64,000 nucleotides of DNA from Strongylocentrotus droebachiensis (lineage: Eukaryota > Echinodermata > Echinoidea > Camarodonta > Strongylocentrotidae): positions 310,001-374,000 of the forward strand of contig JAVYIG010000880.1 in the NCBI GenBank assembly GCA_035222895.1, written 5' to 3'. Within the stretch, counting starts at the first letter, position 1. Each line of letters opens with the position of its first letter. The notes below the pieces were generated by a model. That model was not told where the DNA came from. It worked only from the letters and a program-made list of their open reading frames with translations, and did not search any database. Positions 33,001 through 45,000 of this stretch are shown one piece after another. A program made the translations under genes and the position numbers.

Positions 33001-36000
33001 AACTTTAGATAATTATGAAGTATTACATTATTCAGTAGTGCGCCATTATTTTTTTTTTATTTTTTAGTCATAATAAAGATAATAATATGTCTTGTTTACC
33101 TAGGGTAACATCATCAGTATTAATACTGTTCTCCCTGAGAGCTCTGTAATCACATTATTGCCCCCAGCTTGCAAATACATGTAGCTGCATAGTTTATCAG
33201 TCTTCCTTTAACCCAATGTACGATAATGATTAGTGATTAGAGAGAACGAGCACCGAAATCCTGTTTAATATGCTTACATCTATATGTTTTTCACTTTAAT
33301 TACATAACATCATTTTTTTTTACTCAACTCCCAAAATGTCTAGTTTAATACCAATTATTTCAGAAGAATATTTGTGTACATGTATGTTATGATTATCATT
33401 TGTGTATAAACTTTGTATCTTCTCATCTGTAAAAGGTTTTACAATTCGGCCTTTGGCCACGATTAAATTGTATAAATGAACCATTTCAATTAAAATCCAG
33501 TCAAAACTTGCTCCTAAAAAGCCCAGTCAGAATACTGAGAATAGGATTAAATCATCATTAAAATAATGTTGTCGTTGCTGCATCATATCTGACCGTGGCT
33601 TCACACTTACCCAGTCTGAGCCTCGTCGTATGTGCACCCCAACAAATGGTCCCTCAGCGAGATTCTCCTCGATGAATTTATCTGCTTGCTTCTCGATTTC
33701 TTCAGACCAGTGCAGATATCGATGGAGCTCTCTGTTCTCCCTCGTCACTGGGAAGGCGGCCGGAGCCCCAGAAAGCGCTATCACTGGATACTCTGAGACT
33801 GGAAATCTGGATTATCCCAAAGATAACATTACGCCATACACAAACCCGCGATCCTACAAAGCTAAAATGATAAATCTCTCAAAGAAAACTTAGGGAAAAG
33901 ATGTATTTTGTATGTTGTTACAGTTATCGGAAGAAGAGAGGTATCTATAAAGGGTTCATGATATTAGTTTGACAGTTACAAATTATATAATTAGCCACAG
34001 CTTTAATACCTGGCATCCTTCCGGTAGGACTTTTTATAGATAATATTTGGAAATGTAGTCTTCAGCAAAATGTATGCTTTTTCTGTACAAGTTTTCAGAA
34101 AATAGAGGAACGTATAGTTTGGAACATTAGGCCTATTGAGAATCTACTTTAAATTACATGAAGCTCTTCACCACCACCATGCTCATCAGGCGCGCCGGAA
34201 GCAATTTGGGACTGGGGGGGGGGGGGGGGGGACAAACATTCCAGGGGGCTCACCTTCCAGGGGCAGTGACGTAATGAGAAAAAAAACGTTCGGAAGGGGG
34301 GGGGGGCAGACGAAAAATCTGCATCACCACCAGTCTTACACGTTTCATGCAGGTCGCGCGGAATTTTTTTTCAAAGGGAAGTATTAACGATCAGGTAGAG
34401 CGTAAATTGGCAGGGGGTCAAGGGGCTGAACCCCCGGAAGCTCAGGGTTTTTCAGGTATTTACTTACAGTTAAATGAGCACCCAGGGCCCCTCTTTAATG
34501 ACATTGACGTGTTCCAGGGAGGGGGAGAGCCCCCATAAGCTCAGAGGTTTTAATATTTAACTACGATCGGATGAGCATCCAGGGGCCGCCTTAGGGCCCT
34601 TGCTGGGGTCCAGGGGGCAGAGCCCCCGGAAGCTCAGGGTTGTAGGTATTTAATTACGGTCAGATGAGCATTCAAAGGCCCGCCTTAGGGCCCTTGGTGG
34701 GGTCCAGGGGGCAGAGCCCCCGGAAGCTCAGGGGTTTTAGGTACTTAATAACGGTCAGATGAGCATCCAGGGGCCCGCCTTAGGGCCCTTGGTGGGGTCC
34801 AGGGGGCAGAGCACTCGGAAGCTCGGGTTTTTTAGGTATTTAATTACGGTCAGATGGGCATCCAGGGGCCCGCCTTAGAGCCCTTGGTGGGGTCCAGGGG
34901 GCAGAGCCCCTGGAAGCTCGGGGGTTTTAGGTATTTTAATTACGGTCAGATGAGCATCCAGGAGTCCGCCTTAGGGCCCTTGGTTAGGTCCGGGGGCGGA
35001 GCCCCCGTAGGCTCTGGAGTTTTAGGCATTTAATTACGGTCAGATGAGCATTTTGTATACCTTATTTGTGACCTTGGCAGGTCACTTTTTTTTCTCTCCG
35101 TCTTTCTCTCTTTTTCTCTTTAACATACTTTTTCAAAAAGTGAAGGGTGGGGGGGGGGGGGGGGGGGGGCTCAAGCCCCGCCACTTTGCAGACCATGACA
35201 TAAAGGCTTCCAAATAAACGTATTTTTCGCCCGACTGTAATTTGGGAATTTTTTATTTTCCAACAAACGCATACAAATAAAAAAGGTACAACTTACCAAA
35301 AATGGAGAAAAAATACCGGAAAATCATGTCATAACAGCAACATTTGTTAATCACTGGTATCGAATAAGAAATACACCCCCCCCCCCCGCACCCCATAAGT
35401 ACGCAAGCGTTCAGGGGCTCATGTCTTCTCGGCCCTATAACAAACGAAAAACAGACACGCTTTCCCATTCTCGCACAATATGTCCACGATATGCGCGTAT
35501 CGCTATTATATAAAGACCTCCATTGATAAATACCGTATAGGTTGCATGCGCAATGTTTATGAAATTCAATTCCTGTTAACTTTCCTTTTCTTGGAATGGA
35601 ATTGTATATGTGATTTAATTTAGGTTTTTTATTATTGTTATGTTCTTTTGGGTTAAAAATACAAACCAAGGTTACTCCTCTACTGCTTTTTTTTTTTTTT
35701 AGAGGGGGGGGGGGGCGTTTTTGGGGGGCAAAAATTCGTTTTGCCCCCCCCCCCCCCCCACTTCCGGCGCTTATGATGCTCATAGTGTCTGCAAGCCAAA
35801 TATAACACAAACACTAGACAAATAATATTCAAATTCTAAGCACATGCAATGACATGTGTCCCTTTCTTGAGACGACGATATCATACCTTTCTTCCCACAT
35901 TTCTCGTGCAAGTGGTTCATGTGTGTTATAAGAAAGTGGACTATATTCTGCAAACTCGTCGAAGTCGATGTCAAAGTTATCCCAGAATGGCCCGAAAGGA

Positions 36001-39000
36001 TTATTTTCTTTCATCTTGCAGTCTCTTTTAGTTTTATCTCTAAAATGGTAGCAGAATCCTAGAAAACAGAAAAGAAGAAACCTCATCATCATTATGATCG
36101 TCATCATCATCACAACAACAACAATTATAATAATGATGATTATAATAATAAATAGTGGGTTCTTGTTCAGCACTCGTGTTTGTCATACCGCACACTTCTG
36201 GTGCTCTCTGACTGTTATTACCCCAGTTTTAGCATGGCTGCTAATTTAAGACAGCGCTCTAGCGTTGCAAGGAACTAAAAGGACAGTAGTGCCGTGACGG
36301 GGATTTGAATTTGAATTTGACTTGTGCTTAATAGTCTAGGGACTTATCCACTAGACTAGGACATCTCCACCTCATCCTACCCAACCTAGCCACCCAGCCA
36401 CCTTCGCCCTAACGATTTAAAATGTGACCAGGCCGTACGTTTAAAGATAAACTCCAGTACGTTCTGGTAATGCGATTGCATTGTGAAAGAAAAGGTGTGG
36501 AATGGATCAGAAACAGTTGATCATGTAGCATGTAAGTATTGGTGTGCACTGCAAGGTTCTGGAGTCATCAAAACTAATAAATTTGGCCGAGTCTTGGTAA
36601 AGTAACAAGCACTGTACACAGAAAGCTATATATGGGACAATTAACGCACATGGTGTCGGGGCTAGTACTACCTTGATGTCCTTGTCTTTCTATGCTCATT
36701 ACTCAGCCAGTAGCCTATACATTTTCTTCCAAAATTGTTAGGCACGTGTCATTTATTTGTAATCTTGAACACTCAGTGTAAGTTTCGTTTGATTCTGTGA
36801 GAACTAATTTTTTTTTTTTTTTTTTTTTTTTTACCAGAACTGGAGTTTATCCTTAAATAGAAAAAGAAAGATCCCAACCAGAGTAATTAGAATTAATACG
36901 TTGTAAAGTCGGTTTGAATATGACGAATACGAGAATAAATTATTCCGTCTTTCAAGATACCATCTTCTTCATACCTATACGTTTCCCTACTGGCCACAAA
37001 GATGGGGCTAACTCCTCCATGAAGGTTTCCATGGTGATGACCCGGTGATATTCACGGAGCGGGTCAACCTTGAAGTACTTGTCAAAGGGAATTTGACTCT
37101 GGAAACACAAGAGAATAGGGAATTTGAACCTGGAAATGCAAGAGTTTTCAATAAAACGTTCAATTTTTGAAAAGCTATTTCTATAGACGAAAAAGGAACA
37201 TAAGATCATGTTATGCAATGTTGTGGACAACTTGCTATATCTATATTAATACCACAAAGTACTACCCTTTCAAGACAAGGCATTCCCCATTTTGTGCTTT
37301 GCCTCAGTAATCTTTGATTCAGATCCCTAAAAAATATAACACATGAACGAGAGGAAAGGACAAACTTTTCTGTACACACGGTATCCACTTTTTTTGCATG
37401 CCCACATCGCATTTGACGCCAGGAATTAAAAAAAAAAGGAAAAGGCACTTTACAATCCTTAAAATGGCAACAAATTGATAAGCTCTAAATCACTGTTTTT
37501 CGAAACAAAATAAGCAATTTTATAGCTTTCCAACATAGCTTATAACCATGCCTATTATTTTGAGGGGCAGGGTATTCTATTGGAAGAATTTATCAATATC
37601 AGTAAAATAATTAAATAATTGGTGCCAATTTGAAGAAGTAATGCCCTGAAAAAGATAACTTACAGCACGCCGATTGTTTTTGACATGGTATTCATTCCAT
37701 GGTGGAATAATAAGAGTTCGGTTCAGACCATGGGCGAAGGAAAGAGCTCCCAGAAAATGATCTCCTTGGTTACCAAAACGACCTGGTAAAATGAAGAGAA
37801 AAAAGACAAGATTTTCAGTTTACCGAAGGACCCTTTAAAATTGTGATTTTTCACATATGATAATAATATAGACCTCTAATATAAGTAAATATACTTTGTA
37901 CATATAATTTGTTCAAATATGAGAAACATATACGAATATAAGTTTTCTCTGTCAGTCATATTTACATCAGCAAATTTTCATCTTCATTTTCATCATCAGT
38001 CATCATTATCAACATCATCAACATCATCATCATTTTTTGTTTTAAATTGTTTATCATCACCCCCCCCCCCCCCCCGCCCCATCCCCTTTCCCCTGGGCTA
38101 TCACGCTATCAAGCAATCACCCATTGTAATAGCCCTCCTTCTCCTGCAACTTTCTTAAATAATTATTGGTATTGTAATACCACTTACATTTTGTTTTAAT
38201 GTCATCATTTATTATTATATTGTATACACATTTTAAAAAAAATTGTCATATTTTATATATGTAATGTTGCTGTAATGTAATTTGATTTGTATGTTGCAGA
38301 AGAAAATAAATTGAATTCAAGTTAATTCAATTTAATATAAGTATATGAAAGTTGGTTACATTTATATCATACTTATTTTTTTTTGCTAACATGCAAATTG
38401 TTTTCTTAATGCCTAGCAACATCTTAAATTATGGTTGTAGAGTAATCTCCCCGAGATCCATAAGGAAAACTCCGCCGAAAGTAAGTTTAACAAATAAAAA
38501 AACCAGTCACATAAATTATGTTGGATTATACTAAAGGTTCCAGAATCAGTAGGCAATCTAATTGGTAAAATGACTCCACTAATTGACCGTGCATCATTCT
38601 TTCCTATACCATGGCTACCATGCAATAAAGTTCCCATCAAAAATTGATAACCAAAGGCTTAAAGAACGAGTCCAATCCAAAAATAATTACTTTCAATAGA
38701 AGCAGAAAAATCAAACAAACCAATCAAAAAAAGTTTGAGAAAAATCGGATAACTAATAAGAAAGTTATGAATTTTTGAAAAAGTTTGTAAAACTAGACCA
38801 ATGAAAATCACTACACAAATTGCCAATTTGGTTATCGGTTTGTGACGTAATGTCCTCACTGTTTATCAATTGCTTCATATAGTTTAATCCCATTAATTTC
38901 TCTTTTTATTCCCCAAAAATTGACTTCCCCATGCCTTTGCCCAGGTTATAGGATTTGTATCATAATGCGTGCATGACATTGCACAAAAATCTTTTATGAA

Positions 39001-42000
39001 CTTTGAAGAATTGATACTATTTTCTGAATATTGTATATTCATAATTATTGATTTTTATCTAAATAGTTTATCAAAAGTCACATTTTTTTCATGATTTAAC
39101 TGAAAAAATACTCTATATTAGTGCATCCACACATAAACATATAACTATCAATCTAACTTGCATGGATGCTAGTGTGAAGAATTAAGATTCTTAGGGGGGA
39201 AATAGGAAATCTATATTATCGATATAAAGAAAACAATTACAGACTCATGAGTGAATTTCCAATTTGTCTTGTGATTTTCATTTGTAACAGGTCAGAATTG
39301 AACTGTTTTATAGTGAAAAATATCTATCTATTCTTCTGAGTAGAAGCTATCAATTTGGCCAAAACATGACATTCCACAGCTATGAGAGAGTTAATGATGT
39401 ATGGTCACTTGGTCAGTAACTCGACCCCCCCCCTTCCACCAGTAATAACATAGTCAAACAAACCCCAAATTGTAAACATCAGATAAGAACCCCAGACTTC
39501 CTGTCTCCCTCCCAATAACAAGACCCTTTCCCAGAACAGGTGGTAGCTATACCAATACCACCGTGAGAGTGTAACTGTTATAAAAGAAGGCAGAGGTATT
39601 TGTCAGATTCACTCCTGCACTGCACCCCCATCCATGGGGCAGGCAGGGAGGTCGACTCTGCAAGCTTTTGGAGTTACTTTGTAAATTAGGTAAGAAGATT
39701 ATTCTTTTGTCAAGTTTGATAATTATTGAGATAATTAGTATTTTTGTAGATGTATTCTGATGTTAGTTAATAAGCTTGGTATCGTTCGGAACGATAGTTT
39801 GTGTTAAATTAATATGCATTCTGTAAGGTGTGGCATATTATCTGTTTAATCGTTAGTATGTCGATTTCGTTAGTGAGTTAATTAAGCACTAGATTAAGAT
39901 TTGGTAATAGTAATTTGAGATGATTTGAATATTACTATGTTATCTGTTATATCACTTGTAATCTTTAGGAGTTTTAGTCATATAATGTGTTGTTGAGATT
40001 AACTCTGGATAATCGTATTTTGCAAGACAGTTGTAATTAAGAGTAATGTTTTAAGAGTTAACAGTTAGCGGATATAGTTTGAATCTTCTTCACTTTTCTG
40101 TTGTATATCTAAAGAGTATATATAATTCACAATGATTTGTATTAATTATTGTTCCTTTAGGTATTGACAATCAAGAGTAAGAAGCGGGTACTATGAGAGG
40201 AAACAGTCCTCTAGGCCAGATTGCCAGGGTGAGTGGTTATCATATTCAATGTATAAACCACTATTTCAATGTAGTTTTAATTGGGAAATATGTATGATTG
40301 TTTTACAAAGTTCACTTGATGGCTGTCTTCATTTACTTGTTTGGAAAGTTATCCATCAAGATGGACGAACTTTATTTGTGATTAGATACTTGTTATTTTC
40401 ATGCAATATTGATTAAGTTTTAATGAATGGATATAAACAACCTGTTTATCATTTATTATCATGAGTCGGCTTGACGTCATATTGTTGGAATGCGTATCTT
40501 AGAGTCATAAACGAATAATATGTTTATTGCTATTATGTGTGTTTTTCAAACATGTCCTCATTTTTATTTAATGGTTTTACCTTTATTTATTTATTCAGGC
40601 TTTAGCTTAGTTTATTTTTGCACCTGAAATAAAAACGAACCGCAACACAACGAATGGTGTGACGAGTATTTTCTTCCAGTTTCCGCGTGTGATCTGCGAT
40701 GTTACAAATGGCGTAATCGGCAGGATTTCAGCAAGTGCAAGCCCTGGCTTTCTGTGGAGCTTCTACATCTGTGGGACAACTCGATCGGACACAGATGTCT
40801 AGAAACGTGTAAATATTGACGTAGATTTTAAGATACAATGATTGTGTGTATATTGTATGAATGTTTGTAGCTAAGCTAGTGTGAAGTTTAGTAAGGAGCT
40901 ACATTGTGTTTGCTTGGGATAATTTTATTGAAATTATCTTGTAATGGAATACTTTAATGTATTCAGTTTAAATTGTTTTGGGAAAATTAAGGAATGAAAC
41001 TATTCATATGTTGTTCAGACTGTCATGATAATACTGTGTTTGGAACAGTCCATACCCCCTTTCGTATTTAATTTCGGCTGGTTGGATGGAGCCTCATACA
41101 TAAGGGATGGCATACAAAGACACCAGTATTTTATAATATTGATAGGAGGGATAACAGTATGCATGTAGGTGTAGAGCAAGTATGAAGCTCTAGCTTTATC
41201 ACTTATGAATAGTTGGAGTATTTCTTTATTCGAACTTGAAAATTGTTGATATTTAAAGTTCGGCAAGACATTTGTTAGAGTTTTGGTAACTTAGGTATTA
41301 GGTTGTAGCATGTATATCACATTTATTGAATTGATACGCATGATGTATATTTGTTAGTTTTAGAGACTGCTTTGGAAAAAGCAGGGGAGCACTTGAACAT
41401 AAAACTTTGTTTTATTTTGGGTCAGCAATTCGCAGTAACTATTATGTGCGTGTGTGGTATAATGGATATTGTATTGTTTTATACCGAGATTTCTGGAATG
41501 TAACCGGGATTTGGCTGGAATTACTATTGGACTTAGCCTGGATAGTGTATTTAATGTTTATTCTGAAAACCTCGACATGAGACCGGAATCATTCATGGTA
41601 GAAATACTGGGGCGACTTCTAGGAACAGTAAGGCTTGTCTCTTTACCTTTGTTTTTCTGTTAACCTCGTAAAGAGGCCGGAAAGGGCACATTGGTAGCGG
41701 AGAGGATTAGCCAAAAGTTATAAGATTTCTTTGTATATTGCAATATGTCGAATTTGTGTATCTTTGGAGTTTATTAAGATGTGAAAGGAATATCCATAGG
41801 GCGAGGTCGTTACGAAATACAGTTGACAGTTTTACTGCTGTATTTGCTAGAGTGGGTAAATGTACTATAAGGACGCTTATTGTTTTTGTGTGTTTAGATT
41901 GACACCGAGTAAGTTAATTGGGTATGTACCGTGAAAATCATCTGGCTTGTTAGAGATGCCTGTAATATGAAGATTTGTGTTGATAACTAAGGTTTGGCAG

Positions 42001-45000
42001 TAGAGACTCTGGAACTGTTAGGATCAGTTGGGTAGTACTTAGATAATTTGTGAATGCTAGGAGCCTCGACATGAGACCAGTTTTACATAATAAGGAGTGC
42101 TAGAATGACTGAAACAGATGAGTTTTTGCACTAGATATGTTTTCTGTGATTCTCGTCATGAGACCAGAAAGGTCGTATTAGTGGTGCGGGCTGGCCAATA
42201 ATGTGTTATGATTTTAATTTTTATATTCTGTACTATGCAAAAAGATTTTTAATCACATGATTAATTTTGGTTTGCGTATTGGTAATTAGGCATCGGTATT
42301 AGGATCGGGAAACAGCCACGATGGGGACTAGGTATAGTGGGTATTTAATATAATTTTTGTTGTAGTCTGAGTGTCGGAACGACACTCAATTAAGTAGGGG
42401 AGTGTGTAACAGGTCAGAATTGAACTGTTTTATAGTGAAAAATATCTATCTATTCTTCTGAGTAGAAGCTATCAATTTGGCCAAAACATGACATTCCACA
42501 GCTATGAGAGAGTTAATGATGTATGGTCACTTGGTCAGTAACTCGACCCCCCCCCCTTCCACCAGTAATAACATAGTCAAACAAACCCCAAATTGTAAAC
42601 ATCAGATAAGAACCCCAGACTTCCTGTCTCCCTCCCAATAACAAGACCCTTTCCCAGAACAGGTGGTAGCTATACCAATACCACCGTGAGAGTGTAACTG
42701 TTATAAAAGAAGGCAGAGGTATTTGTCAGATTCACTCCTGCACTGCACCCCCATCCATGGGGCAGGCAGGGAGGTCGACTCTGCAAGCTTTTGGAGTTAC
42801 TTTGTAAATTAGGTAAGAAGATTATTCTTTTGTCAAGTTTGATAATTATTGAGATAATTAGTATTTTTGTAGATGTATTCTGATGTTAGTTAATAAGCTT
42901 GGTATCGTTCGGAACGATAGTTTGTGTTAAATTAATATGCATTCTGTAAGGTGTGGCATATTATCTGTTTAATCGTTAGTATGTCGATTTCGTTAGTGAG
43001 TTAATTAAGCACTAGATTAAGATTTGGTAATAGTAATTTGAGATGATTTGAATATTACTATGTTATCTGTTATATCACTTGTAATCTTTAGGAGTTTTAG
43101 TCATATAATGTGTTGTTGAGATTAACTCTGGATAATCGTATTTTGCAAGACAGTTGTAATTAAGAGTAATGTTTTAAGAGTTAACAGTTAGCGGATATAG
43201 TTTGAATCTTCTTCACTTTTCTGTTGTATATCTAAAGAGTATATATAATTCACAATGATTTGTATTAATTATTGTTCCTTTAGGTATTGACAATCAAGAG
43301 TAAGAAGCGGGTACTATGAGAGGAAACAGTCCTCTAGGCCAGATTGCCAGGGTGAGTGGTTATCATATTCAATGTATAAACCACTATTTCAATGTAGTTT
43401 TAATTGGGAAATATGTATGATTGTTTTACAAAGTTCACTTGATGGCTGTCTTCATTTACTTGTTTGGAAAGTTATCCATCAAGATGGACGAACTTTATTT
43501 GTGATTAGATACTTGTTATTTTCATGCAATATTGATTAAGTTTTAATGAATGGATATAAACAACCTGTTTATCATTTATTATCATGAGTCGGCTTGACGT
43601 CATATTGTTGGAATGCGTATCTTAGAGTCATAAACGAATAATATGTTTATTGCTATTATGTGTGTTTTTCAAACATGTCCTCATTTTTATTTAATGGTTT
43701 TACCTTTATTTATTTATTCAGGCTTTAGCTTAGTTTATTTTTGCACCTGAAATAAAAACGAACCGCAACACAACGAATGGTGTGACGAGTATTTTCTTCC
43801 AGTTTCCGCGTGTGATCTGCGATGTTACACATTGTTCCATAGTTTTACAGACTTTTTCAAAAAATCATAACTCTCTAAGACCCCTGTTACAGTGAGCGGC
43901 CTGGCCTGGCCGCGGCATGGCCTCGCACTGTAATGCGAGGCCAAACTGGCCGCGCATTTGGCCCTGCTCTGGAGGTAGTCTCGGCCGCGGCCTGGCCCCG
44001 CAATTTCTCACTGTAAACGCACGCTAAGACCCCGTTTAAATTTCGGGCCCGGGCTAGGCCGTGCATGGCAGCGGCCTGGCTCGGTCCCGCAATTTTGTGC
44101 GTTTACAGTGCTAGGCCAGGCCGCGGCCTGGCCTAGCACTGTAAACGCACAACATTCCGGGGTAACAGTTGGCCCCGCAATTGGCCGCGCATTTGGTGCG
44201 TTTACAGTGAGAAAAAGCCGGGCCAGGCCGCGGCCTGGACCTGCGTGCGTTTACAGTGAGGAAATTGCGGGGCCAGGCCGCGGCCTGGCCGCGGCTGAGA
44301 CTACCTCAGAGCAGGGCGAAATGCGCGGCCAGTTTGGCCTCGCATTTGGCCTTTTGCGCGTTTACAGTGCGAGGCCTGACCGCGGCCTGGCCCGGCCTTT
44401 TGCTCACTGTAACAGGGGTCTAAAGGCCCTTTTACACTTTCACGGATCGCATCACGGATCATCCCGGATCTTAATCCGGGGTGTTCCGGCGTGCGACACC
44501 ACGATTTCTTCTCGATGCCGATGTGGATACGTTCCGAACTGGGTGTATACACGGGCAAGTACGATGTCTCCACGGACAGACAAGGTAGCAACGCGGACCA
44601 CGCCGGAAACGCATACGGAGCTAACACGGATTTCAAGGAAGAGCACGGAGGCTACTGGGTACTTTCACGGTCCTTACACGGAGGTGTACGTTGTCTATTG
44701 GGATAATTATCTCCGGAATGTTGACGGGTGACTTGAGCTATTAGGCGCTCATTTGATCATTTACCTTCTCGGGCGACAACATGTCTTCAGAGTCAAGTAT
44801 GGCAAAATATATGGAATTTCAAACCCGGATGAAACCGGTGTTAATACGGACCTCCCGGTGTCTACACGGACTGTCCCGGATGTATTCGGCGGCTACACGG
44901 AGGTACACGGTGCCTACAGGGAAGAGGACTGATTGTTTTCATCCGTGAACTCCGGGATGAAAAATTAAGCAAGCTTAATTTTTTCCCCGGATATGCCGGT

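Larger units (their letters stand above)
39283..43829 (+). mobile_element. Non-autonomous LTR retrotransposon, very young
   Basis: Two direct repeats of 1424 and 1425 bp (39283-40706 and 42405-43829) begin TGTAACAGG and end GATGTTACA. On reading they differ only by one C in a poly(C) run. A 4-bp target duplication CATT flanks the element (39279-39282, 43830-43833). Two bases after the left LTR stands TGGCGTAATCGGCAGGAT (40709-40726), a plausible primer-binding site since it begins TGG. Directly before the right LTR is the purine tract AAGTAGGGGAGTG (42392-42404). Each LTR has TATAAAAG (39579 and 42702) and AATAAA (40628 and 43751). The 1.7-kb interior has no gag or pol, so proteins must come from another element. 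The size (long LTRs, short interior) fits neither a typical TRIM nor a typical LARD. It lies in the MITE in intron 1 of POFUT1 copy B, antisense to the gene. Confidence 0.92.
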
